Shown one piece after another: positions 1 through 9,541 of a stretch of DNA of 64,000 nucleotides. The notes below the pieces were generated by a model. It made no database searches and had not been told where the DNA came from. It worked only from the letters and a program-made list of their open reading frames with translations. The position numbers were made by a program, and so were the translations under genes. Position 1 is the stretch's first letter; each line of letters begins with the position of its first letter. This stretch comes from Clostridium_AD sp050717515. GTDB lineage: Bacteria > Bacillota > Clostridia > Clostridiales > Clostridiaceae. The DNA lies in NCBI RefSeq assembly GCF_050717515.1, contig NZ_JBOITL010000023.1, forward strand, positions 62,001-126,000, read 5' to 3'.

Positions 1-151
1 CTATAACCTCAAGTCCCATAGTTTTCTTTATTACTGTTTTCTTCTTTCCACCACCTTTTATGTCTTTATACATTATTCTCAAAGCAAATATTATTATGAG
101 GTATATAATCGCTATAATTGCATATTTCATGATCGAGCTTATAATAGTCAT
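1..151 (-). CDS. N-terminus of small membrane-anchored protein (possible FHA-domain protein), partial
   Basis: Reading leftwards from an ATG at 151, the frame stays open to the window edge (50 codons seen). It begins MTIISSIMKYAII, continues as one hydrophobic segment (about residues 5-27), then a basic stretch rich in Lys with a GGGKKK motif. An AGAGGAG ribosome site lies about 10 bases upstream. In related clostridia an FHA-domain protein with an N-terminal membrane anchor sits just downstream of uvrBA, so that identity is an inference from gene order; the FHA domain itself lies outside the window. Confidence 0.5.
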   Translation of the reverse strand, partial: MTIISSIMKYAIIAIIYLIIIFALRIMYKDIKGGGKKKTVIKKTMGLEVI

Positions 152-221
152 AAGTCATTTTCTCCTCTTTATAAAAATAATCAAAGACCAGCATTGAATT
201 AATATGCTAGCCTTGAATAAA

Positions 222-3059
222 TTATAACATTTTTTTTAAATATTGTCCTGTATATGAATTTACATTTAAAGATATTTCTTTTGGAGTTCCACTACACATA
301 ATGTAACCTCCCTTGTCTCCACCCTCTGGCCCTAAATCTATAATATAGTCTGAGCACTTTATAACATCTAAATTATGTTCTATTACCACTACAGTGTTAC
401 CTGCGTCAACTAATCTTTGAAGTATTTTAATAAGTTTGCTAACATCATCAATATGAAGTCCTGTTGTAGGCTCATCTAAAATATAAAAAGTCTTGCCTGT
501 ACTTCTCTTAGATAATTCTGAGGCCAATTTAATTCTTTGAGCCTCACCACCAGATAGTTGAGTTGAAGGTTGCCCTAGTCTAATGTAACCTAGTCCAACA
601 TCTATCAGTGTTTTAAATTTACTATGGATTCTTGGAATATTTTCAAAGAATTTTACTGCTTCCTCCACAGTCATATTTAAAATTTCATCAATATTCTTTC
701 CTTTATACTTAACCTCTAAGGTTTCTCTATTGTATCTTTTGCCCTTACAAACCTCGCAAGGCACATATACATCAGATAAAAACTGCATTTCTATTTTAAT
801 TATTCCATCGCCCTTGCAAGCCTCACATCTTCCACCCTTTACATTAAAGCTAAATCTACCCGGCTTATAACCTCGCACCTTGGATTCTGAGCTCATAGAG
901 AAAACATCGCGAATTATATCAAATACCCCTGTATAGGTAGCTGGATTGGATCTTGGAGTACGTCCAATCGGACCCTGGTCTATATCTATAATTTTATCTA
1001 TATTCTCTACCCCTAAAATATCTTTATGAAGTCCTGCATTCTTTTTAGAATTATTTAGCTTTTTATTAAGACCTTTATATAGAATTTCATTTACTAAAGT
1101 ACTCTTTCCAGATCCCGAAACACCCGTTACGCAAGTAAATACACCCAGTGGAAACTCCACGCTAACATTCTTAAGGTTATTTTGCTTCGCATTAATTATT
1201 TTTATACATGAGCCATTAGAGACTCTTGTTTTATCTGGAACCTCAATCATCTTTTTACCACTTAAATATTGCCCTGTAATTGACTCCGCGCAACTTTTTA
1301 TATCGTCTATTGTTCCTGCCGCCACAATTTCTCCACCATGTTCTCCAGCTCCTGGCCCAATATCTACAATATAATCTGCTGCCATCATAGTGTCCTCATC
1401 ATGCTCTACAACTACCAGCGTATTTCCTAAATCTCTTAGCTGTTTCAATGTCTTAATAAGTTTTGCATTATCCCTTTGATGAAGTCCAATACTAGGTTCA
1501 TCTAAAATATATAAAACTCCCATAAGGCTTGAACCTATCTGGGTAGCTAGTCTTATTCTCTGCGCTTCTCCACCAGAAAGCGTTCCTGCTGATCTTGTTA
1601 AATTCAGATAATCAAGCCCAACGTTCTTAAGAAAACTAAGTCTATTATTTATTTCTTTAAAAATCTGATTAGCTATCATCTTATTTTTTTCTGACAATTC
1701 AATATTTTCTAAAAATTTCACTTCATCTACAATTGACATATTGCAAAATTCATATATATTTTTCTCACCCACAGTTACAGCTAATGCCTCGGGGCTCAAC
1801 CTTGCACCATTACACTTAGGACATGCATTATCCCCCATATATTGTTCAACTTCTCTTTTTATATAATCAGAAGAGGTTTCAAAATATCGCCTTTTTAAAT
1901 TGTTTATAATGCCTTCATAAACATGATTAAAGGTTCCTGTTCTATACTCCTTAACATACTCTACCTTTATTCGTTCTCCATTAGTTCCATATAATAGTAT
2001 TTTAAGGATTTCCGGATCATATTTTTCTATAGGCGTATCTAAACTAAACTTATATTTTTCGCTTAGTGCCTTTAATACTGCAAAAGTCCAGGAATCCTCT
2101 TTAAGACTGCCTTCTCCAAAGGACAAAATAGCTCCACCCAAAATACTCTTACTTTTATCTGGCATAATTAAATCCTCGTCGATTTCCATAAGGGTACCAA
2201 GTCCATCACAAGTATCACACTTACCAAAAGGAGAGTTAAAAGAAAACATCCTAGGTGCCAGTTCCCCTAGACTGATACCACAATCCGGGCAAGCAAAATG
2301 TTCACTAAAAAGCATATCTTCTCCATCTACGACGCCAGCACCTATAGTGCTAGCTATTGCCGTTCCCTCTGCTAATTTTAAAGCACTTTCTAAGGATTCA
2401 GAAAGCCTACCACGAATTTCCTCTTTTACAGAAATTCTATCAATGACGATCTCTATACTATGTTTTTTAGTCTTTATAAGCTTTATATCTTCTTCCATAA
2501 GTTCTACAATATTACCATCTATTCTAGCGCGAACAAACCCATTCTTTTTAATATTCTCTAATATCTTAACATGCTCGCCCTTTTTTCCCCTTATTATAGG
2601 TGAAAGAATTAAAAGCTTAGTTTTCGGTGGCATTTCCATTATTCTGTCCACCATCTGATCCACAGTCTGTTGAGAAATCACCTTGCCACACTTAGGACAA
2701 TGAGGCGTTCCAACTTTAGCATAAAGTAATCTCAAATAATCATAAATTTCAGTTACAGTACCCACTGTAGAACGTGGATTTCTGTTAGTTGTTTTCTGAT
2801 CTATAGAAATAGCAGGAGATAGCCCCTCTATGTATTCAACATCTGGCTTATCCATATTGCCTAAAAACTGCCTTGCATACGCTGACAGTGACTCTACATA
2901 CCTTCTTTGCCCTTCTGCATATAATGTATCAAAAGCAAGCGAAGATTTACCAGATCCCGAAAGTCCAGTAAACACTACAAATTTATCTCTTGGTATCTCT
3001 AAATCTACATTTTTTAAATTGTTAACCTTAGCACCCTTTATAAAAATCTTATCCCTCAT
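222..3059 (-). CDS. uvrA: UvrABC system protein A (excinuclease ATPase subunit)
   Basis: Damage-recognition ATPase of nucleotide excision repair; it forms UvrA2-UvrB2 complexes and loads UvrB on damaged DNA. The 945-aa protein has family-typical length. Two ABC modules are visible: Walker A GLSGSGKSS near residue 32 and GVSGSGKST near residue 640, with two LSGGEAQR signatures. Zinc-binding CxxC pairs occur at CPKCGK (about 120), CPDCG/CDTCDG (about 255-285) and CEACKGDG/CEVCKGK (about 740-765). It begins with ATG after GAGGAGTG, 58 bases after the uvrB stop, so the two are probably one SOS-controlled operon. No strong terminator is seen between it and the next gene. Confidence 0.98.
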   Translation of the reverse strand: MRDKIFIKGAKVNNLKNVDLEIPRDKFVVFTGLSGSGKSSLAFDTLYAEGQRRYVESLSAYARQFLGNMDKPDVEYIEGLSPAISIDQKTTNRNPRSTVGTVTEIYDYLRLLYAKVGTPHCPKCGKVISQQTVDQMVDRIMEMPPKTKLLILSPIIRGKKGEHVKILENIKKNGFVRARIDGNIVELMEEDIKLIKTKKHSIEIVIDRISVKEEIRGRLSESLESALKLAEGTAIASTIGAGVVDGEDMLFSEHFACPDCGISLGELAPRMFSFNSPFGKCDTCDGLGTLMEIDEDLIMPDKSKSILGGAILSFGEGSLKEDSWTFAVLKALSEKYKFSLDTPIEKYDPEILKILLYGTNGERIKVEYVKEYRTGTFNHVYEGIINNLKRRYFETSSDYIKREVEQYMGDNACPKCNGARLSPEALAVTVGEKNIYEFCNMSIVDEVKFLENIELSEKNKMIANQIFKEINNRLSFLKNVGLDYLNLTRSAGTLSGGEAQRIRLATQIGSSLMGVLYILDEPSIGLHQRDNAKLIKTLKQLRDLGNTLVVVEHDEDTMMAADYIVDIGPGAGEHGGEIVAAGTIDDIKSCAESITGQYLSGKKMIEVPDKTRVSNGSCIKIINAKQNNLKNVSVEFPLGVFTCVTGVSGSGKSTLVNEILYKGLNKKLNNSKKNAGLHKDILGVENIDKIIDIDQGPIGRTPRSNPATYTGVFDIIRDVFSMSSESKVRGYKPGRFSFNVKGGRCEACKGDGIIKIEMQFLSDVYVPCEVCKGKRYNRETLEVKYKGKNIDEILNMTVEEAVKFFENIPRIHSKFKTLIDVGLGYIRLGQPSTQLSGGEAQRIKLASELSKRSTGKTFYILDEPTTGLHIDDVSKLIKILQRLVDAGNTVVVIEHNLDVIKCSDYIIDLGPEGGDKGGYIMCSGTPKEISLNVNSYTGQYLKKML

Positions 3060-3117
3060 AATTTCACTCCTCGTATACTTCCCTTAAATAATTAACAACT
3101 CTCTCAACTTTTAACTC

Positions 3118-5103
3118 TTAAATATTCTTAATTTGTTTTTTAAGTTTAAAAATTATATCTCTAAGCTGCGCTGCTCTTTCAAATTGTAAATCCTTAGCTG
3201 CCTGCTTCATTTCACTTTCATACTTATCCATTAACTTTTTAGTTTCATCGTAATTTGCTTCCATAGCAGCTTCCAGGGTTTCATATACCGCTTCTTCCTC
3301 TGCCACTGTAACAGCTCCTAGTACTTCCCTAATATCTTTAATAATAGTAGTTGGTATTATATCATTCTCTTCATTATAATCCATTTGAAGTTTTCTACGT
3401 CTATTAGTTTCATCCATAGCCTTTTTCATAGACTTTGTGATTCTGTCCGCATACATTATTACTTTACTCTCTGAATTTCTTGCAGCCCTTCCTATAGTTT
3501 GAATTAAAGAGGTTTCAGAGCGCAAAAATCCTTCCTTATCTGCATCAAGGATTGCCACAAGAGCTACTTCCGGAATATCTAAGCCTTCTCTTAAAAGATT
3601 AATACCTACTAGTACATCGAATGTACCAAGCCTAAGATCTTGGATAATCTTCATTCTTTCTATAGTATCAATATCCGAATGTAGGTAAGTAACTTTCATA
3701 TCCATTTCTCTAAAGTATTTAGTCAAATCCTCTGACATTTTTTTTGTAAGCGTTGTAACTAAAACTCTAAACCCTTTTTTTATTGTGTCCTGAATACTCG
3801 CATATAAATCATCTATTTGCCCTTTAACCGGTCTAATATCTATTTCAGGGTCTAATAGCCCTGTAGGTCTTATCACTTGCTCTGCAGTATTCTCACTATG
3901 CTCTGCTTCATATACGTTTGGAGTTGCACTTACGAAAACTGTCTGATTCATAGTACCCTCAAACTCTTCAAAAGTTAGAGGCCTATTATCAAAGGCAGAA
4001 GGAAGTCTAAATCCATACTCAATTAAATTAGTCTTTCTTGATTTATCTCCGCCAAACATAGCTCTAACCTGTGGAAGCGTTACATGACTTTCATCTATAA
4101 ACATTAAAAAATCCTTTGGAAAATAGTGCATCAAGGTTTGAGGCGCTGTTCCTTTTGGCCTCCCATCTAAAATTCTAGAATAATTCTCTATACCACTACA
4201 GTAACCAACCTCTCTTATCATTTCAATATCAAAGTTAGTTCTTTGCTTAAGTCTTTGAGCCTCTAGTAATTTATCCTGTGATATAAGTTCCTTTAATCTA
4301 AGCTCTAACTCTTCTTCTATTTGTTCTATAGCAGGCTCTAGTTTCTCCTTTGAAGTCGCAAAATGAGAAGCTGGGAAAATAGATACATGCTTTCGTGCTC
4401 CAATAATTTCTCCTGTTAGCGAATCAAAAGACCTAATTTTATCTATTTCATCACCGAAAAACTCTACCCTAATTCCTTCGCTGCTGGATGAAGCAGGAAA
4501 TATATCAACAGTGTCCCCTCTTACTCTAAAGGTTCCGCGAATAAAATTAATGTCATTTCTCTCATACTGTATATCAACTAATTGTCTTAAAACTTCATTT
4601 CTATCCTTTTCCATACCTTCCCTTAAAGAAACTGTAAGTTTTTTATATTCTTCAGGGTTTCCAAGTCCATATATACATGAAACTGAAGCCACCACAATAA
4701 CATCATTGCGCTCCAGCAGTGCTGATGTAGCTGAATGTCTTAATTTATCAATATCATCATTAATAGATGAGTCTTTTTCTATAAAAGTATCCGTTTGTGC
4801 AATATAAGCCTCAGGCTGATAATAATCATAGTAAGACACAAAATACTCCACACAGTTGTCAGGAAAAAATTCTCTAAACTCCGAGCAAAGCTGTGCCGCT
4901 AAAACCTTATTATGGGCAAGCACCAAAGTAGGCTTTTGAACTCTTTCAATAATATTAGCCATAGTAAAAGTCTTACCTGAACCAGTTACGCCTTTAAGAG
5001 TTTGAAACTTTTTACCTTCTTCAATTCCTCCCACAAGACTCTCAATAGCCTGTGGTTGATCTCCAGTAGGTTTAAACTTTGAATGTAATTTGAATTCATT
5101 CAT
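3118..5103 (-). CDS. uvrB: UvrABC system protein B (excinuclease helicase-like subunit)
   Basis: UvrB verifies DNA damage and positions UvrC for incision. The protein has Walker A GVTGSGKT near residue 40, the beta-hairpin YYDYYQPEAYI, helicase motifs (IDESH; GRAARN) and a C-terminal UVR motif (about residues 620-660) used to bind UvrC. I place the start at the ATG at 5103 because GGGGGTG lies 6 bases upstream; an in-frame GTG two codons earlier is less well placed. It is the first gene of the uvrBA operon and follows a LexA box. Confidence 0.98.
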   Translation of the reverse strand: MNEFKLHSKFKPTGDQPQAIESLVGGIEEGKKFQTLKGVTGSGKTFTMANIIERVQKPTLVLAHNKVLAAQLCSEFREFFPDNCVEYFVSYYDYYQPEAYIAQTDTFIEKDSSINDDIDKLRHSATSALLERNDVIVVASVSCIYGLGNPEEYKKLTVSLREGMEKDRNEVLRQLVDIQYERNDINFIRGTFRVRGDTVDIFPASSSSEGIRVEFFGDEIDKIRSFDSLTGEIIGARKHVSIFPASHFATSKEKLEPAIEQIEEELELRLKELISQDKLLEAQRLKQRTNFDIEMIREVGYCSGIENYSRILDGRPKGTAPQTLMHYFPKDFLMFIDESHVTLPQVRAMFGGDKSRKTNLIEYGFRLPSAFDNRPLTFEEFEGTMNQTVFVSATPNVYEAEHSENTAEQVIRPTGLLDPEIDIRPVKGQIDDLYASIQDTIKKGFRVLVTTLTKKMSEDLTKYFREMDMKVTYLHSDIDTIERMKIIQDLRLGTFDVLVGINLLREGLDIPEVALVAILDADKEGFLRSETSLIQTIGRAARNSESKVIMYADRITKSMKKAMDETNRRRKLQMDYNEENDIIPTTIIKDIREVLGAVTVAEEEAVYETLEAAMEANYDETKKLMDKYESEMKQAAKDLQFERAAQLRDIIFKLKKQIKNI

Positions 5104-5164
5104 AAACACACCCCCTTGTATTTCTCTAGGTGCGATAACAACTATTAATTGCTATCATCTATCT

Positions 5165-5176
5165 GAACGTTTGTTC
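5165..5176 (-). promoter_or_regulatory. LexA (DinR) box upstream of uvrBA
   Basis: The dyad GAAC-N4-GTTC lies 62 bases before the uvrB start (minus-strand reading CGAACAAACGTTC). It matches the Gram-positive SOS box CGAAC-N4-GTTCG. Its place before uvrB is the classical one, so SOS induction of uvrBA is very likely. Confidence 0.85.
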
Positions 5177-5235
5177 GTCTACTCTATTTTAACTATAAGT
5201 ATTTAATATGTCAATATCTCCTTTTTAGATTGACT

Positions 5236-5357
5236 CTTTTTTCTTAGAATGATACTAACAAAAGTATATATTTCGTAAAATGCGTTGAACTACTTAGGGT
5301 CGTGAACGCATTTCTAGCAATATATACTTTTTGTTACAGCATCCTCTTAGAAAAAAG
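5236..5357. repeat. Palindromic intergenic repeat A, copy 1 (~120 bp)
   Basis: Two arms of about 51-53 bases are inverted copies around a short central loop; both begin CTTTTTTCT and end in AATGCGTT, and share ACAAAAGTATATATT-like cores. A second copy lies at 40171-40290 with the same layout. It sits between uvrB and a minus-strand hypothetical gene. No coding capacity and no clear target-site duplication are seen. It could be a MITE-like element or a long bidirectional hairpin. Confidence 0.8.
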
Positions 5358-5386
5358 CTTGTAATGTAAATATTAATTATAATTTC

Positions 5387-6166
5387 TTATTTAGACTTTT
5401 TTAATATTAACGACTCTTTTTTTCCATTCCATTCTATTTTTACTATCATATCTCTATCAGTAGACTTAGGAAATCCTGTTGGTAGTATCAGTTTGCCCGT
5501 ATGAACCATGGTATTATCCATTGAGAATTCGCCCTCTTCTCCTTCGCTCCTAGTATCTATTGAGTATTTTACATCCTTTACCAAGTTACCTTCTTTCCCA
5601 GTGTACTTAAATGTATAATAAGTGTCATGTGAGTACTCATTACCATCGATTTTATAACCTACATGCCAATTATCACTGGTGCCCTCATAATTAATTACTA
5701 CATCTTCAACACCTAAACGCAAATTATTTGAAAGTCTAGAAAGTGCATCATAACTATTTTTATCATTAGGATCTTTTACAATACATGTTAAGTATTTATA
5801 TATATCTACTCGCTTTTCCGTAATCGCCTTCAATCTACTATTAGTTGTGTTAGTTTCTGTCATACAATAATAAAGCTCCTTTATCGCACTAATTAATTCA
5901 TTGTGGTTTTCACTCTTGCCATATGAAGTTAAATCTTCTATAGATAAAGCTGTATATAAGTTAGAGGCTGCCATTATATAATAATGATTTTTTTCATCAT
6001 CCTTCATTATAGTATAGTCCCCTGCAAAACAAAATTGGGCCTGGGACAAAGTGTATTTAAATAATTCATTTGCAGTTTTTTCTCGCTGGTTTAAACTAAA
6101 AAAGCTATAAGTTCCAAACACCAAACTAATTATTAGCGCTAATATTAATAATTTTTGTTTTTTCAT
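5387..6166 (-). CDS. Hypothetical membrane-anchored protein
   Basis: 259 aa, not recognised. It has a short basic start and one hydrophobic segment (about residues 4-24) with no lipobox, so it is probably anchored with its body outside the cell. The middle is helical and polar; the last 100 residues are richer in Tyr, Asp and beta-type sequence (VGYKIDGNEYSHDTYYTFKYTG). The start is supported by AGGTGG 7 bases upstream. It stands alone between repeat A and a terminator, with no neighbour that hints at function. Confidence 0.7.
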   Translation of the reverse strand: MKKQKLLILALIISLVFGTYSFFSLNQREKTANELFKYTLSQAQFCFAGDYTIMKDDEKNHYYIMAASNLYTALSIEDLTSYGKSENHNELISAIKELYYCMTETNTTNSRLKAITEKRVDIYKYLTCIVKDPNDKNSYDALSRLSNNLRLGVEDVVINYEGTSDNWHVGYKIDGNEYSHDTYYTFKYTGKEGNLVKDVKYSIDTRSEGEEGEFSMDNTMVHTGKLILPTGFPKSTDRDMIVKIEWNGKKESLILKKSK

Positions 6167-6382
6167 TAAAATTCCACCTTTGCATACCTTATCGTCTTAC
6201 CTTCACCAGGTACTTAAACTAATATAATTTCATTGCTTTTAAATCTATTTCCAACGTCCACATAAACAGCTACTATGATTACTTAAATAAAAAGCCTTAT
6301 AATATACTATATTATAACATCAAATCCAATTAATTATATGTAGTTTAATTCGACTAATATATTCTAAAGATGCCCTTTTTAA

Positions 6383-6432
6383 ACAAAAGGACTTGCCTCC
6401 TCAGTATAAACTGATAAGGCAAGTCCTTTTGT
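6383..6432 (-). terminator. Rho-independent terminator after 6443-6847
   Basis: A 16-bp perfect stem (ACAAAAGGACTTGCCT and its complement) with an extra CAGT/ACTG inner stem lies just past the stop of the 134-aa gene. T-rich sequence flanks it on both strands, so it may also work in the other direction. Confidence 0.7.
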
Positions 6433-6442
6433 TTTATTTCAA

Positions 6443-6847
6443 TTAAACATTTTTTTCTATAACATTTTCTTCTATAGTATTTTTTTCTACAACATTATTT
6501 TCTTCAATAACATCATGTTCAATCTCGCTTTTACTTAGTAACATAAAAGAATCCGAAACTTTTTTATTCACTTTACCCACACCAAATAAAACAAATGCGA
6601 TACCTCCATATATACCAATTGGTTCAAACATTCCTGGCAACAATTGCGATGTCAATAATGCTTTTCTTACAGTAGCAATATCATAACCCTGAGCTACAGC
6701 TTGACTAACCGTACTTTTAAATAATAGAATATTATTAACCAATAATGCAACACCAATCATTGCCACAACTGAAGCTACAAGATACATAACAATTGAGATA
6801 GAAGATCCCTTTGATTTTTTAGATGCATTTTTTTCTTTGATTCCCAT
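6443..6847 (-). CDS. Small two-TM membrane protein with VxEKN-type acidic tail
   Basis: 134 aa, not recognised. A Lys/Ser-rich N-terminus precedes two hydrophobic segments (about residues 20-44 and 73-91) joined by a polar loop. The last 25 residues are a short-period repeat (VIEENNVVEKNTIEEN) that looks low-complexity and cytoplasmic. The ribosome site is AGGAC before an ATG. The gene has its own terminator and appears monocistronic. Confidence 0.65.
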   Translation of the reverse strand: MGIKEKNASKKSKGSSISIVMYLVASVVAMIGVALLVNNILLFKSTVSQAVAQGYDIATVRKALLTSQLLPGMFEPIGIYGGIAFVLFGVGKVNKKVSDSFMLLSKSEIEHDVIEENNVVEKNTIEENVIEKNV

Positions 6848-7085
6848 AATAATTTGTCCTCATTTCTGCCTTTAAAGGCTATATTATAATTTCAATTTAA
6901 TACTGAGCTGATATTGTTTTCGAAAAAAAATCAGTGTCTATTCATTAATAATAGTAGATAATTGTTGCATTCAGGTGTCAATAATGTTAACAATCTATAA
7001 CCAATATAAAATATTAGTTGCAAATACTTACTCAACATTCCATTTTCTGAAATGCAGTTAAAAAATACATTATCTTGTTCCATAT

Positions 7086-7117
7086 AAAAAGGCAAGCCCA
7101 ATAAGTAATGGCTTGCC
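7086..7117 (-). terminator. Terminator after the NlpC/P60 gene
   Basis: Stem GGCAAGCC / GGCTTGCC with an 11-base loop, followed on the minus strand by TTTTTAT. It lies 29 bases past the stop of the 7146-8360 gene. Confidence 0.75.
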
Positions 7118-7145
7118 GCTTAGTAAATATACATAATAAATTTAT

Positions 7146-8360
7146 TTATTCTATTATTCTTTTACCTATTACAAAATGATCTACGTAATAACCAGTTAAT
7201 TCAGATATTTTTACAACATCACCAGGTTTAGGACAATGTATAAATTTATTATTTCCAATATATATTCCCACATGAGATACTTGAGAAGGTTCAGCTGAAT
7301 TTGTAGTAAAAAAGACTAAATCCCCACTTTCAAGATTATTTATATTAACAGTTGCACCTATATCTACCTGTTCCATAGTCGTTCTAGGTAAATTCATACC
7401 AAAGTTTTTATAAATATACTGCACAAGCCCTGAACAATCGAATCCACCACTTAAATATTTCCCAGTAGTGCTGAATTTTGCTGGTGTTTCACCACCCCAT
7501 ATATAAGGTGTACCCAAAAATTTGTTTGAATATGACACTAAATTATTTCCAGTTGCTGTTGTATTATATTGTTGTCCATCTTCAACATATTGAGCTTTGT
7601 TTGACGTATCATCAACCATGCTTACATAGGATTTATATATATATCCCCATTCGCCAGCATACTTAATTTTATAGAATTCACCTTGAGTTCCATATATCTC
7701 TACTTTTTCTTTAGGATACTTCTTACCCATAACAATAACATCATTAGCCAATGAAGCTGTTTTTCTTACACTCAAAAAATCAGAGGCTGTAATAGTCCCA
7801 ACTCCTGTAGCTTTCGGTACAGGCGTCGGTGCAGTAGAACTGCTTGTACTATTTGAATTTACAGTCTTTTGCCCTGTAACTTTTACATATAATGCACTTA
7901 TATAGCTTGTTTTTCCAGAATAAGTTATTTTATAAAAACCATTTGTGTTTTCATACATTGTAACTTTACTTCCAAGCTTAATAGTACCCGTCACAGGATA
8001 GCTTGGACCAGCTCCAGACCTTACATTTAAAATATTTGCTGTTATAACTCCATATTTTTCTACGTAAGCCGGTTTTACGCTTGGCACGCTCTTCGGAACA
8101 GACGCACTTTTTACTAGGTTTATATATGATCCATGCACGTATCCAGTTTTTCCACCATTACTTATTTTATAAAAATCCCCATATTTTCCAAGGGTATTTA
8201 TTTTTGTATTCTTTGAAAGAAAACCTGTAATTGAAGAAGTCAGTGAAGGTTTTTGCCTAACACGTAATGAGGCTGTATTCACTACTCCACTATCTGCAAA
8301 TGCAATTTGTGAACTTACTATTGTAAACAGTGTTACTATAAGAGCTATTCTTTTTTTCAT
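7146..8360 (-). CDS. Secreted SH3b x3 - NlpC/P60 peptidoglycan endopeptidase
   Basis: 404 aa with a signal peptide (MKKRIALIVTLFTIVSSQIAFA), so it is exported and acts on the cell wall. Three bacterial SH3 repeats follow (about 25-85, 105-165, 190-250), each with the VRxxxS... and GKTGYV/GKTSYI pattern that binds peptidoglycan. A Ser/Thr/Pro linker separates repeats two and three. The C-terminal NlpC/P60 domain (about 275-404) has the catalytic Cys in FDCSGLVQY and the His in SHVGIYIG. The family cleaves D-Glu-meso-DAP bonds in stem peptides. It has its own terminator; no partner gene is adjacent. Confidence 0.93.
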   Translation of the reverse strand: MKKRIALIVTLFTIVSSQIAFADSGVVNTASLRVRQKPSLTSSITGFLSKNTKINTLGKYGDFYKISNGGKTGYVHGSYINLVKSASVPKSVPSVKPAYVEKYGVITANILNVRSGAGPSYPVTGTIKLGSKVTMYENTNGFYKITYSGKTSYISALYVKVTGQKTVNSNSTSSSTAPTPVPKATGVGTITASDFLSVRKTASLANDVIVMGKKYPKEKVEIYGTQGEFYKIKYAGEWGYIYKSYVSMVDDTSNKAQYVEDGQQYNTTATGNNLVSYSNKFLGTPYIWGGETPAKFSTTGKYLSGGFDCSGLVQYIYKNFGMNLPRTTMEQVDIGATVNINNLESGDLVFFTTNSAEPSQVSHVGIYIGNNKFIHCPKPGDVVKISELTGYYVDHFVIGKRIIE

Positions 8361-8801
8361 TAGTTTACCTTCTCTCTATATTCTAAATTCAATTCAAGTA
8401 TATGCTATATCTTAACCACTACTTATTATTTTGATTTTACATCTACATTTCGCCATAATATACTTTATGATTTATTTAAGTGTATTCATCCACCCCCTTT
8501 TTTTTGAGTACTATTAAAACTCACATTAAAAAGCACTAAGGTAAATATGATGCAGTAGTATTTAGTATTATAGCACTTATATACTAAAAAATTCTTGTTT
8601 TCAGAAATTTAAAATCCCTAATAAAGATAAAACTAGCAAATACAAATTACACATATTGCGTTGTCTTTAAATAAATCATAGTTTAATGATTTATTGTAAA
8701 TTTACGGTAATAATGGTATAATTAAATAAATATTTTATATTGAATTTTTATTTTATGCTGCTTTAAAACCTATTTGTAAACAATTAGGTGTAATTGTATT
8801 T
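8361..8801. other. Intergenic region, divergent
   Basis: This 441-base AT-rich gap separates the minus-strand NlpC/P60 gene from the plus-strand small membrane peptide. I see only the promoter at 8694-8722; no ORF with a ribosome site, repeat or RNA gene was found. Confidence 0.6.
8694..8722 (+). promoter_or_regulatory. Sigma-A-type promoter for the small membrane peptide
   Basis: -35 TTGTAA, exact 17-base spacer, -10 TATAAT. It lies about 80 bases before the ATG at 8802 and favours plus-strand transcription there. Confidence 0.55.
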
Positions 8802-8987
8802 ATGGATTTTATTATCATTTTTATACTTGAATTATTTAAAACTAAAAACCTTGATGACCCTGAATATAATGATTTCATTAATACTATTATTCCTTTATTA
8901 ATATTTTTCGGTATTTTTATTGCCATACTTTGGGTATGCAGTAAGTTAGGCTTGTTCTGTTGCAAAAAAACAAAATTGACCATGTAA
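8802..8987 (+). CDS. Possible small single-TM membrane protein
   Basis: 61 aa with a hydrophobic N-terminus (MDFIIIFILELF) and a second hydrophobic helix (about residues 28-48) ending in basic CCKKTK. It is preceded by a good promoter (8694-8722) and followed by an AAAATTGAC/GTCAATTTT hairpin, which supports a plus-strand gene. The ribosome site is weak (AGGTG 11 bases upstream). A 76-codon frame on the opposite strand overlaps it but has a less natural composition. No family recognised. Confidence 0.4.
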   Translation: MDFIIIFILELFKTKNLDDPEYNDFINTIIPLLIFFGIFIAILWVCSKLGLFCCKKTKLTM

Positions 8988-9042
8988 TTTTACAGTCAAT
9001 TTTAACAGTATTGTCCTAATGCCCCAGTATATATTTATATTT

Positions 9043-9258
9043 TTAAATTTTCCCTTTCATTTCTTTGATTCCTTTAATAATATAAGGAACGCCAAGTGGC
9101 AAAAAAACACCCACCATATTTATTTCTGGATACGTTTGTCCATATTCCCATTTTGATACTGACTGACGAGATACATTCAATAATTCTGCAAGTTGTTCTT
9201 GTGACAATGTTTTTTCTTTTCTCAATCCTTGTAATTTTTCTGAAAAACTCAACTCCAT
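9043..9258 (-). pseudogene. Truncated Xre-family HTH regulator
   Basis: The first 45 residues form a clear Xre/Cro-type helix-turn-helix (LSQEQLAELLNVSRQSVSKWE.. pattern). Directly after YPEIN the usual rest of the HTH domain is missing and the frame jumps to a hydrophobic tail, GVFLPLGVPYIIKG, that resembles the membrane end of longer Xre-TM regulators. This suggests an in-frame internal deletion. An ATG at 9258 follows GGTGTGG. It may still be expressed as a 71-aa peptide, but function is doubtful. Confidence 0.6.
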
Positions 9259-9264
9259 CACCAC

Positions 9265-9541
9265 ACCTAAATAATACCTAAACTTCGGTTATCACACTAC
9301 CAATTTTAATTTGCTTTTTTGTCAACTTGAGGTTGCAGTCGTTATATCACAAGGCTAACGCCTAAAAGAATTTTGGACTTATCCATTAAAATAAATAATA
9401 TTTCAATATTATTATACAAAAAATTCGCAGCCTATCGGCTAAAATATTTTGGGACTGCTCTGTTGCAAAAGATTATGCAACTCAGCCATATATTATGTCC
9501 CCCCAAGGTTTCCCCCCCAAATCTACATAAAAAAGAAAGAA
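9265..9541. other. Intergenic stretch before repeat B
   Basis: AT-rich sequence with small hairpins (GGCtaacGCC; GTTGCA..TGCAAC) and C-runs. I see no gene here; the short frames that cross it run through repeat B and lack ribosome sites. Confidence 0.5.

Noticed and set aside
8753..8983. 76-codon minus-strand frame over the small membrane peptide
   Set aside because: The promoter at 8694 and the following hairpin favour the plus strand, and the minus frame has no ribosome site.
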